Of a DNA stretch of 38,128 bases, positions 26,078 through 33,234 are shown one piece after another; position 1 is the stretch's first letter, and the number at the start of each line of letters is the position of its first letter. Position numbers and translations under genes: made by a program. The DNA lies in the NCBI GenBank assembly GCA_964511945.1, contig CAZEHO010000029.1:1-38128 (forward strand), written 5' to 3'. The notes beneath the pieces were generated by a model. That model had not been told where the DNA came from, searched no databases, and saw nothing but the letters and a program-made list of their open reading frames with translations. Source of the stretch: CAZEHO01 sp964511945. Lineage in GTDB: Bacteria; Actinomycetota; Acidimicrobiia; Spongiisociales; UBA11373.

Positions 26078-26087
26078 CGAGCGGCCG

Positions 26088-27104
26088 CTACAGGGTCGCC
26101 GCCGGCTCGCCGCGGCACAGACGTACCCACTCCCTGATGGCGTACCGATCGGTCATGCCGGCGACGTAATCGATTGCCTGGGTCACCAGATCGGCGTCAT
26201 CGTGCCGGTACGTCTCCGGGATGTGGTCGGGCCGCTCGAGGAAGTGATCGACGAGGTCACGGATGATCCGAATGGCCTTCTCCCGCTGGTCCTGCACGTC
26301 TGGGCGCAGGTAGACCCGTGCGAACATGAAGTCGCGCAGAACATCCATGGCCTCGGCCACATCCTCCTCCATGCTGATGGTGCCGGTAGCGAGCGATCCG
26401 TCGACGACGGCGGTGATCATCCGGGCGATCCACCCGCTGCCCGGTTCACCGAGCACCTGGCACGGGAGGGCGGGGAGGTCGTCGTGGGAGATGACTCGCG
26501 CCCGGACCGCGTCCTCGACGTCGTGGGTGAGGTAGGCGATGCGGTCGGCAAAGCGGCACAGCATGCCCTCGGGTGTCGTCGGCGGCGGGTCGATCTTCCA
26601 GGAATGCGCCCGGATCCCGTCGTAGGTCTCCCACGTCAGGTTGAGTGGCTCCAGGATCTGCAGGACCCGCACACTCTGGGCGGCGTGGTGCCATTCCCCT
26701 TCGACGTACGGGGTGAGGGCGTCCTCACCGGTATGCCCGAACGGTGAGTGACCGACGTCGTGGCCCAGGCAAATCGCCTCGGTGAGCGGTTCGTTGAGTC
26801 CCAGATTGCGGGCTATTGCCCGGCCGATCTGGGTCACCTGCAGGGTGTGAGTGAGCCGGGTGACGAAGTGGTCCAGATCCGGGTTCATGAAGACCTGGGT
26901 CTTGTGCTTCAAGCGCCGGAAGGCCTTGGCGTGGATGATGCGATCCCGGTCGCGTTCAAACGCGGTGCGGTACGGATCCGGTTCCTCATAGAGGTCTCGT
27001 CCCCGGGAGGCGGCAGAGCGTGTCGCGGCGGGAGCGAGGAACTCCTCCTCCCGCCGCTCTGCCGCTCCCCGGATCAGATCGAGGAACGGTCCGTCAGGAC
27101 TCAC
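26088..27104 (-). CDS. dgt: dGTPase-like HD-domain triphosphohydrolase
   Basis: The protein has 338 residues. The HD-domain residues of the dGTPase family are in order: FRRLKHKTQVF, RLTHTLQVTQIGRAIARNLGLNEPL (His about 86), GHDVGHSPFGHTGE (HD about 115-116) and RFADRIAYLTHDVEDA carrying the distal Asp. The family cleaves dGTP or other dNTPs to the nucleoside and tripolyphosphate, controlling dNTP pools; the size fits actinobacterial Dgt-like proteins. It is not PhnZ, the HD-type phosphonate oxygenase, which is smaller and lacks GHSPFGHTGE. GTG 27104 overlaps the PhnE stop (GTGA), so it is coupled to the transporter, an unusual neighbour for a dNTPase. A different nucleotide substrate is possible. 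Confidence 0.9.
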   Translation of the reverse strand: MSPDGPFLDLIRGAAERREEEFLAPAATRSAASRGRDLYEEPDPYRTAFERDRDRIIHAKAFRRLKHKTQVFMNPDLDHFVTRLTHTLQVTQIGRAIARNLGLNEPLTEAICLGHDVGHSPFGHTGEDALTPYVEGEWHHAAQSVRVLQILEPLNLTWETYDGIRAHSWKIDPPPTTPEGMLCRFADRIAYLTHDVEDAVRARVISHDDLPALPCQVLGEPGSGWIARMITAVVDGSLATGTISMEEDVAEAMDVLRDFMFARVYLRPDVQDQREKAIRIIRDLVDHFLERPDHIPETYRHDDADLVTQAIDYVAGMTDRYAIREWVRLCRGEPAATL

Positions 27105-29185
27105 ACGATCCGTTCACGGATGCGGGCGCTCACGAAGTCGAGGGTTGCCACGACCACCGCGATTGCCAGCATCTGCAGCGATGCATCCCGGTACTGCAGC
27201 AGGTTCATGTTCTGCTGCAGCAGGAACCCGATACCGCCGCCCCCGGCGAAGCCGATGATCGTGGACATCCGCACGTTGATGTCCCAGCGGTAGAGGGTGA
27301 ATGCGATGTACGGCGGAACGATCTGGGGTACGACCGCGTAGATCACGTTCTGCAATCGGGTGGCCCCGGTTGCTGTGACCGCCTCTACCGGACCCTGCAG
27401 GATGCTCTCCACTTGCTCCGAGTACAGCTTGGCGAGTGCCGCCACGGTGTGAAGTGCCAGGGCGAGCGAACCGGCGAACGGACCGACGCCGACCCACACC
27501 ACGAAGACAATCGCCATGACCAGCGGCTCCACGGAGCGGATGCCGTTGAACAGTGATCGCGACGCGTAGTAGGTCACGAGCCCGGACGGCAGCGCGTCCA
27601 GCTTCCTTGTGGCCCAGGACAGGGCCAGCCCGAAGATGGCTCCCACCAATCCCGCCGCGATGATGCTGGCCCCGCTCATTACCGAGTCGACGATCCGATC
27701 GCAGGCGCTCCCGAGGAAGCCCCCGGCGAAGCCGCCGGCAACGATGCCGATGACCCCCATGAAGAAGGCGGCCACCGACGACAGCGCTCCGGGGATCTCC
27801 TGGCTGTAGCGGCGGGCGAGTCGTCCGAGGACGATGCCGCCGGCCAGTGCCCCGAGCATGGCGCCGGCGGCGGCCGGGATCGCCTGGTTGGCGCCGTTGT
27901 ACTGGTAGAGCCAGTCAACGATGCCACCGATACCCATGGCCACGAGGGCAACCGCCACGGCACCGGCCGGGTAGCGCAGCGGCTTCCGAACACTGGTGGG
28001 CAGGTGATCCACCAGGGTGTGACCGAGGCGGCTGCCGGCGAAGGCTGCAGCGAACGCGGTCAGGACCGCGGCCATCGCCGTCATGAACGTCGACAGGATG
28101 TCGCCCAGCGTGATGAAGAACCTGGCGACGAATCCGAGCCAGATCGAATCGAACGGCTCCTCCAGCACCTCGCCGACCTCCATCATCAGATACCCGGTCA
28201 CGAGCACGGCGAACAGCCCGAGTGCCGCCAGCAGAATCCACGAGCCGATCCGGGTCAGCCGCCACGTCAGGTCCCGATCGAGATCCTCGGTCTGGCTCAG
28301 CGTGTAGCGAAGTACCAACCAGCCCACGCCGAGCGTGGCGAGGAGCACGATCACGATCAGTAACGGATTGTCGGGGAAGTGATCCGCCGCCGGGTTGGAG
28401 ATCATTCTCCCGAACCGGGTGCCCAGGAAGATCCCCACCGGGATGCCGAGCAGGAACAGGGCCACGCTCAGCATCGGGGTCCGGATGTTCCGCATGATGT
28501 TGCGAGCGCTGAAGAACGACAGTGGGATCCCGACGATGATGCCGAGGGTCGTGGCCACGAAGGCCAACATCACGGTCTCGATGATCTTCTCCCAGGTGTT
28601 CTTGGCGTTCTCACTCCAGGTCCAGCCACCCGACCTACTGGTCGTGGTGATCCGAACCTGCTGGAGTTCGTCGTCGGGCCGCTCCGGCAACTCGACTTCC
28701 ACCTCGAAAGTCCCGTCGCTTCCCACCTCGACGTCCGTCATCTTCAGGCGGATGCCCTCGACGTTCGGGATGAACGACAGCGGAGCGCGAGTCCCTTCGG
28801 GGAAGTTGAACCCGCGGACCGTGACGTCGGACTCCGGATCGGCACACGGCGGGTCCATCACCAGGTAGGGCCCCGACGTATCCGGCTCGGCAGGGGTGAA
28901 GCCGCCTTCGGGGCACGGGACGGCCACCTGGACCGTGACGAACGTCTCGGCCTCCTCGAACTCGATGATGTTTGGCTGGGCCAGGTTCCGGATGATCCGG
29001 GTCAGCTGGGTGCGGCGTGTCTCGTCCTCGACCTCCTCGAGATCCACGTCGGTCTTCTCGAATGCGAACGCGTAGACGATCAGCACGGCGAAGATCCCCA
29101 GCAGGATCACGAGCGGGCGAAACCAGGTCCAGGACTTCTTCTGGGTGCCGTTGGTTTCGGTTGGGGTGTTGCTTTCGAGTGTCAT
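27101..29185 (-). CDS. phnE: Enlarged PhnE-type phosphonate ABC permease with Ig-like domain
   Basis: The protein has 694 residues, about 2.5 times a usual PhnE. TM1 (23-42) is followed by an extracytoplasmic Ig-like/IPT-like domain (about 60-185; YLVMDPPCADPESDVTVRGF, GTFEVEVELPERP; Cys 91 and 114 may pair). PhnE sequence begins at about 200 (LAFVATTLGIIVGIPLSFFSARNI), breaks at about 232, and resumes at about 540 with SRSLFNGIRSVEPLVMAIVF, GVGPFAGSLALALHTVAALAKLYSEQVES, the EAA-like loop GPVEAVTATGATRLQNVIYAVVPQ and ARIRERIV. The 300-residue insertion contains about eight more hydrophobic segments. It forms the membrane channel with PhnC. ATG 29185 is 3 nt after the phnC stop with GTGGGG upstream. 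The reading frame is open and the composition is uniform, so this is not an assembly join. Confidence 0.9.
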   Translation of the reverse strand: MTLESNTPTETNGTQKKSWTWFRPLVILLGIFAVLIVYAFAFEKTDVDLEEVEDETRRTQLTRIIRNLAQPNIIEFEEAETFVTVQVAVPCPEGGFTPAEPDTSGPYLVMDPPCADPESDVTVRGFNFPEGTRAPLSFIPNVEGIRLKMTDVEVGSDGTFEVEVELPERPDDELQQVRITTTSRSGGWTWSENAKNTWEKIIETVMLAFVATTLGIIVGIPLSFFSARNIMRNIRTPMLSVALFLLGIPVGIFLGTRFGRMISNPAADHFPDNPLLIVIVLLATLGVGWLVLRYTLSQTEDLDRDLTWRLTRIGSWILLAALGLFAVLVTGYLMMEVGEVLEEPFDSIWLGFVARFFITLGDILSTFMTAMAAVLTAFAAAFAGSRLGHTLVDHLPTSVRKPLRYPAGAVAVALVAMGIGGIVDWLYQYNGANQAIPAAAGAMLGALAGGIVLGRLARRYSQEIPGALSSVAAFFMGVIGIVAGGFAGGFLGSACDRIVDSVMSGASIIAAGLVGAIFGLALSWATRKLDALPSGLVTYYASRSLFNGIRSVEPLVMAIVFVVWVGVGPFAGSLALALHTVAALAKLYSEQVESILQGPVEAVTATGATRLQNVIYAVVPQIVPPYIAFTLYRWDINVRMSTIIGFAGGGGIGFLLQQNMNLLQYRDASLQMLAIAVVVATLDFVSARIRERIV

Positions 29186-29188
29186 GTT

Positions 29189-29941
29189 CTACCCCACCCG
29201 CTCCGCTTCCCGGCCGTAGATCTCCTTGAACATCGCGTCGTCGATGGCTTCCGGCGGTCCGTCGAACACCACCTTGCCCTCGTTGAGTGCGATCGCTCGG
29301 TCCGCATAACGATGGACGAGGTCCAGGAAGTGGAGGCTGCAGATGACACTGACGCCGTCGTTCTTGTTGATGTCCTCCAGGTACTGCATGATCCCGTGGG
29401 CCAGCACCGGGTCGAGGCTGGCCACCGGCTCGTCGGCGAGGATCATGTCCGGGTTCTGCATCAGGGCTCGGGCGATTCCGACCCGCTGCTGCTGGCCGCC
29501 CGAAAGGGCATCGGCACGGCGATCCGCCATGTCCTCGAGCCCGACACGGGCGAGACGGTCGTGAGCCATCTCCATGTCCGATTTCGGGAACCGGTTGAAG
29601 AGGCTGAGTGCCGGATTCGTGTAGCCGAGCCGCCCGGCGAGCACGTTGGTGATCACCTTGGAGCGGTGCACCAGATTGAAGTGCTGGAACACCATGCCGA
29701 TCCGTCGGCGGATCTTGCGCATCTCCTCTTGCGAGGCTCGGGTGACGTCCTGATCGTTCCAGAGGATCGTGCCTTCGGTCGGTTCGATCAGCCGGTTGAT
29801 GCACCGGAGCAAGGTTGACTTGCCGGAACCGCTCAACCCGATGACGGCCAGGAACTGGCCTTCGGGTACGTCAAACGTGACGTCTGTGAGGGCTTGGGTA
29901 CCGCCCTCATAGACTTTCTTGAGGTGCTGGATGCTGAGCAC
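29189..29941 (-). CDS. phnC: PhnC-type phosphonate ABC ATPase
   Basis: The protein has 250 residues. Walker A GLSGSGKSTLLR, Q-loop FQHFNLVHRSKVITNVLAGRLG (the PhnC-specific stretch), signature LSGGQQQRVGIARAL, Walker B ILADEPVASLDP and switch His in ICSLHFLDLV, then RYADRAIALNEGKVVFDG. These are diagnostic for the phosphonate/phosphite importer ATPases (PhnC/PtxA/HtxD). GTG 29941 has GAGGGG 9 nt upstream and gives the normal family length. The frame stays open upstream to and across the N gap, which makes a false fusion with the binding protein; the intervening sequence carries a strong hairpin and has no coding look. It is followed directly by phnE. Confidence 0.93.
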   Translation of the reverse strand: MLSIQHLKKVYEGGTQALTDVTFDVPEGQFLAVIGLSGSGKSTLLRCINRLIEPTEGTILWNDQDVTRASQEEMRKIRRRIGMVFQHFNLVHRSKVITNVLAGRLGYTNPALSLFNRFPKSDMEMAHDRLARVGLEDMADRRADALSGGQQQRVGIARALMQNPDMILADEPVASLDPVLAHGIMQYLEDINKNDGVSVICSLHFLDLVHRYADRAIALNEGKVVFDGPPEAIDDAMFKEIYGREAERVG

Positions 29942-30035
29942 TCTGCTGCTGCTCCCCTCAGCCGCTGGTGATTCCTTCTTTCTAGCCGTTCTGGGAGCGG
30001 TGCGACCCACAGAATGCCGACGACCCCGGGCGCGG

Positions 30036-30063
30036 GTCGGGCGGGGCTTGCGCCCCGCCCGAC
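30036..30063 (-). terminator. Perfect 11-bp G+C hairpin between binding-protein gene and phnC
   Basis: GTCGGGCGGGG (30036-30046) pairs exactly with 30053-30063 around CTTGCG. On the minus strand it lies downstream of the gapped binding-protein gene and about 95 nt upstream of the phnC start. It could attenuate the transporter genes relative to the binding proteins, as in other ABC operons. No T-tract was seen. Confidence 0.6.
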
Positions 30064-30080
30064 TGTGAGTCCGCTTGGTT

Positions 30081-30180
30081 NNNNNNNNNNNNNNNNNNNN
30101 NNNNNNNNNNNNNNNNNNNNNNNNNNNNNNNNNNNNNNNNNNNNNNNNNNNNNNNNNNNNNNNNNNNNNNNNNNNNNNNN
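30081..30180. other. Assembly gap (100 N)
   Basis: Exactly 100 N. It removes the 3' part of the binding-protein gene at 31150. The true missing length is unknown, probably about 0.9 kb if the PhnD-like domain has usual size, and more if another gene is present. Confidence 0.98.
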
Positions 30181-31150
30181 CACCAGCAACGATCTCCTCA
30201 GCAGACACCGACGGCACATACAGCACCTGAATCGGGTTTTCCTCGGCACCGATGGCGATCGGGTCCGGCGGTGGCGGCGCTTCGTAAAGCACGCTGCCGG
30301 CCGGAGCGACGAACCACTGGTCGTAGATCGCCTGGTAGGTGCCGTCCGCCAGCATGTCGGCGAAGCACCCGTTGATCGCGGCAAGCAGATCCGGGTTGGC
30401 CGGATCGACGCCGAAGCCGTAGTCCTCGTCGGTATCGATTGCTTCAACGACAGCAAGGCTCGGTCGCTGTGCGACCTCGGCCACGGCCGATGGCTCATCG
30501 AAGATGACACCGGTCACGAGCCCGCCCTCAAGGGCGTTGTACGTGTCCGGCGCGGCCGGGAACTCACGAACCTCAACACCCATGGGGGCCAGGTTCTCGG
30601 CGGCCCAATCGGCGCCGGTGGTCCCGGTCTGGACGGCTACCGAGTCACCTTCGCCCATATCCATGTAGCTGAAGAGGTTCGGTGTGTTGTCCTGATTGAC
30701 GGTCAGGGCCTGCTGCGCCTTGTAATAGGGGTCGGAGAAGAGCACCTGCTGGGCTCGTTCCGGGGTGATGGTCGTTCCGGAAGCGACCACGTCGAACCGG
30801 CCGGTAGCCAGCTGGGTGAAGATGGTGTCGAAGTCGGTGTCGATCCACTCGACCGTGAGGCCGAGGCATGCCCCGAACGCATCGACGAGGCTGGCGTCGA
30901 ACCCGATGACGTCCTCGCCATCGAAGAACTCGAACGGTTCCCACGGGATGTCGGAGCCGACAGTGAGCACACCTTCGTTGATGGTCTGGAGCCCCGCGGG
31001 GGCCTCGGTCGTCGTCGTGGTCGCGGGTGCTGCCGTTGTTGCGGGTGCTGCCGTGGTGGCGGTAGTCGTGTCGGCGTCGTCATCGTCGCCGCACGCCGCT
31101 ACCACGAGCGCAAAGGCCGCAAACACGAGCAGCCACTTCCATCTGCGCAT
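30181..31150 (-). CDS. Binding lipoprotein 1: SBP_bac_3 domain plus start of PhnD-like domain (3' end in gap)
   Basis: 323 residues are visible. ATG 31150 follows GGAG and gives lipobox VVAAC (Cys 20). The stalk is GDDDDADTTT followed by Thr/Ala/Pro to about 52. The SBP_bac_3 domain (about 58-275) has the family core: GSDIPWEPFEF, GFDASLVDAFGACLGL, FTQLATGRFDVVASGTTITPER (Arg 132, which in the family binds the ligand alpha-carboxylate), VLFSDPYYKAQQ, and YQAIYDQWF at the end. After a Pro linker, NPIQVLYVPSVSAEEIVAG begins a second domain like the first strand of PhnD, and then the gap. By comparison with the intact neighbour (31264-33021), the missing part is probably the PhnD-like domain. 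It is a lipid-anchored ligand receptor for the PhnC/PhnE importer. Confidence 0.88.
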
Positions 31151-31263
31151 GGTCCCATACTCCTGGTTGGCATCACGGGGACAGGGGTCCCCGGGTTGCT
31201 CTGAGGCTATCACCATGCATCGACGAAGGTCTGGGCGGGCGGGCTCGAAGAATCGCGCTCCGG

Positions 31264-33021
31264 CTATGACGATGCTGCTGGTTCGATCAGGCCGATCGCG
31301 GTGAGGAGCGATCGGAGGCCGATGAACTGATCACCGAGAGGTCGGGTCAGGTTGGTCCACCCGTAGGCACCGAAGATCTCTCCGAAGGTGTCCTGCTGGT
31401 TGGCTGCTGTGTCCGTGAGTCCCTGCATGATTCCTTCCCGGATCTCGGGCGGGACCGCTGCTGCGAAGACAACCGCTCCGATGGGAACACCTTCGGTAGC
31501 CGCGAGCACCCGAACCTGCTGTACGACATCGGGGAGTTCAGCTCGCACCAATGTGCGGGCGTCGTTCACGATGAAATCATCACCACACGTCAGCAGATCG
31601 AGGGCTTCGTCGAAGGTGCATGCGGCAACGAGTTGATCGGGGACGCCGGCGTGGAGTGGCAGCCCGTCCCAGAGGTCCTCACCGATCGCGTTGGTCGGAG
31701 GGAGATAAGTGATCGTTCCAAAGTCCGCTTCGCCGGCGTAGACCGCTCGCACCGTATCGGCATCACTACCGGATGATCTGACGGAACCCGGAGTGAGGTC
31801 GAATCCGGCCAGCACACCCCGCGGTATGAAATACGACACCGGGTCGCCCAAGGAGGCAGCTACCCAGCTTGCACCCTCGAGGTCCTGGAGTTCGGCGGCG
31901 TCAGACGCTCGGGGAACGATGAAGGCGCTCCAGTCCCGGTTTCTCCCTGCCGCCTCGGCCTCCATTCCGATGATGCCGCCGCATTCCGTCTCGGCCATCA
32001 GCGCGATGTGTGCGGGGAAGAACCCGACACCAGTTCGTGGATTGGCACAGAAGGCGTCGACCGCCTCATCGGCCGAACCGGCCACGACACTGCTGTACCC
32101 GCGACCGGTCCAGAGATTCAACAGATTGGAGAGTTCGTTTGCGCCGGGATCACCGGCTTCTGTCGTGGTGAGGATGAGTTGCATGTTGCCGACCTCGCCG
32201 GAGGGCTCGTCGGGCGAGGCGGCAATGCTCCCGCCCGGGGTCACGAACCAGGCGTCGAAGATGGCCTGGTAGGTGCCGTCGGCCACCATGGTGGCGAGTG
32301 TCTTGTTGGTGGCTTCCACGAGGTCGCCTCGATCGGCGGAGAAGCCGAAGCCGAATGCAACGTCGGAGTCGAACAGTTCGACGATGCCGAGATCTGTTCG
32401 TTGCGCCGCATCCTCCACCGCATGCCGCTCGGGTGCCAGCACCCCCGTCACCAGTCCGGCTTCGAGTGCGTTGAACGCGTCGGCTGCCGCCGGAAACGAC
32501 ACCAGGGTGGCGCCGTCGGGTTTCAGGCTGCGTTCCGCCCAGGCGGCGGCGTCCGAACCGGAGGTCACGCCGATCGTTGCGCCGTCAACCAGGTCGGCGC
32601 GACCTTCGATCTCTGGTGTCAGTGCCCGGTTGATCACCAGGGCGAACTGGGGAACGTAGATGGGATCCCCGAAGAGGACGGGATCGGTGGGCGACGTCGT
32701 GACGTCGATGATCGATGCGATGGCATCGAACTCACCGCTGGTCAGCCCGGCCACCCGCTCATCGGCAGGGGTGTCGACCCACTCGATCTCGAGGCCGAGA
32801 CGCCCGGTGATCTCGGTGAGGATCTCGGGCTCGAATCCGGTGACGGTCCCGGCATCGTCGTAATCCACGAAGGGGGTCTGGGGAGCATCGATCCCAACAA
32901 CCAGGAGGTTGGCGGGGCGCGTCGTGGTCGTCGTGGTGTCGGCAGCGTCGTCATCGTTGCTGCACGCTGCGGCGATTAGCGCAGCGAGGACGAGAACGGC
33001 GAGTGGCTTGGTGGCGCGCAT
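31264..33021 (-). CDS. Binding lipoprotein 2: fused SBP_bac_3 and PhnD-like domains
   Basis: The protein has 585 residues. Lipobox AAAC (Cys 20) and stalk SNDDDAADTTTTTT precede domain 1 (about 38-262), SBP_bac_3-like: VVGIDAPQTPFVDYDDAG, TGFEPEILTEITGRLGLEIEWVDT, LTSGEFDAIAS, FGDPIYVPQFALVINR, YQAIFDAWFVTPGG. The position of the family's TPER Arg reads SPTD, so alpha-carboxylate binding in the usual manner is doubtful. Domain 2 (about 280-585) is PhnD-like (PF12974 type): GVGFFPAHIALMAE, WSAFIVPRASDAAELQDLEGASW, PVSYFIPRGVLAGFDL, VRAVYAGEADFGTITY and VPIGAVVFAAAVPPEIREGIMQGL. No frameshift or linker stop is present, so this is a genuine fusion. The ATG lacks a ribosome site; TATCGT lies 7 nt upstream. 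It heads the phosphonate-type operon. Confidence 0.9.
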   Translation of the reverse strand: MRATKPLAVLVLAALIAAACSNDDDAADTTTTTTRPANLLVVGIDAPQTPFVDYDDAGTVTGFEPEILTEITGRLGLEIEWVDTPADERVAGLTSGEFDAIASIIDVTTSPTDPVLFGDPIYVPQFALVINRALTPEIEGRADLVDGATIGVTSGSDAAAWAERSLKPDGATLVSFPAAADAFNALEAGLVTGVLAPERHAVEDAAQRTDLGIVELFDSDVAFGFGFSADRGDLVEATNKTLATMVADGTYQAIFDAWFVTPGGSIAASPDEPSGEVGNMQLILTTTEAGDPGANELSNLLNLWTGRGYSSVVAGSADEAVDAFCANPRTGVGFFPAHIALMAETECGGIIGMEAEAAGRNRDWSAFIVPRASDAAELQDLEGASWVAASLGDPVSYFIPRGVLAGFDLTPGSVRSSGSDADTVRAVYAGEADFGTITYLPPTNAIGEDLWDGLPLHAGVPDQLVAACTFDEALDLLTCGDDFIVNDARTLVRAELPDVVQQVRVLAATEGVPIGAVVFAAAVPPEIREGIMQGLTDTAANQQDTFGEIFGAYGWTNLTRPLGDQFIGLRSLLTAIGLIEPAASS

Positions 33022-33028
33022 GCGGGGG

Positions 33029-33034
33029 ACGATA
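33029..33034 (-). promoter_or_regulatory. Candidate -10 box for binding lipoprotein 2
   Basis: TATCGT (minus strand) ends 7 nt before ATG 33021. No ribosome site is close enough (GGAGG is 17 nt upstream), so a leaderless message is likely. No clear -35 box was seen. Confidence 0.4.
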
Positions 33035-33100
33035 CCGGCCTCCTGGGCCAGCGCTCTGCGCCGGACCGGGAGGAGCAACCAGCGAGCTCCCTCGCTGCAC

Positions 33101-33180
33101 TGGGACCTGGCTGCGCGCCGCTCGCTACGAGGAGCCGGTGCCCGGGTGGCGTTCTCCTGGGCTCTGGGTGGCAGGCTTGC
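33101..33180. repeat. Dispersed intergenic repeat, copy 3 (most complete)
   Basis: This holds both parts found separately elsewhere: 33101-33124 matches copy 1 (22/24) and 33140-33175 matches copy 2 (32/36). It lies between the divergent binding-protein gene and nrtR. Confidence 0.65.
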
Positions 33181-33196
33181 TCCCTGCCGTCGGCCC

Positions 33197-33219
33197 GATG
33201 GCCACCGGAGGTGGCCATC
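33197..33219. promoter_or_regulatory. Perfect inverted repeat upstream of nrtR
   Basis: Arms GATGGCCACC (33197-33206) and GGTGGCCATC (33210-33219) are separated by GGA. It covers the expected -35 region of the candidate nrtR promoter and ends 4 nt before the -10 box, so it may be an operator. Confidence 0.55.
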
Positions 33220-33222
33220 CAA

Positions 33223-33228
33223 TAGTCT
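33223..33228 (+). promoter_or_regulatory. Candidate -10 box for a leaderless nrtR message
   Basis: TAGTCT ends 6 nt before GTG 33235. No ribosome site exists, consistent with transcription starting at the GTG. Confidence 0.5.
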
Positions 33229-33234
33229 TTCCAC

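Noticed and set aside
26088..27104. HD protein as PhnZ-type phosphonate oxygenase
   Set aside because: GHDVGHSPFGHTGE, the RLTHTLQV region and the length are those of dGTPases, not PhnZ.
29189..31216. One continuous open frame joining the binding lipoprotein and PhnC
   Set aside because: It is open only because the 100-N run keeps frame by chance. Both proteins have their own normal starts, and a hairpin-bearing spacer lies between them.
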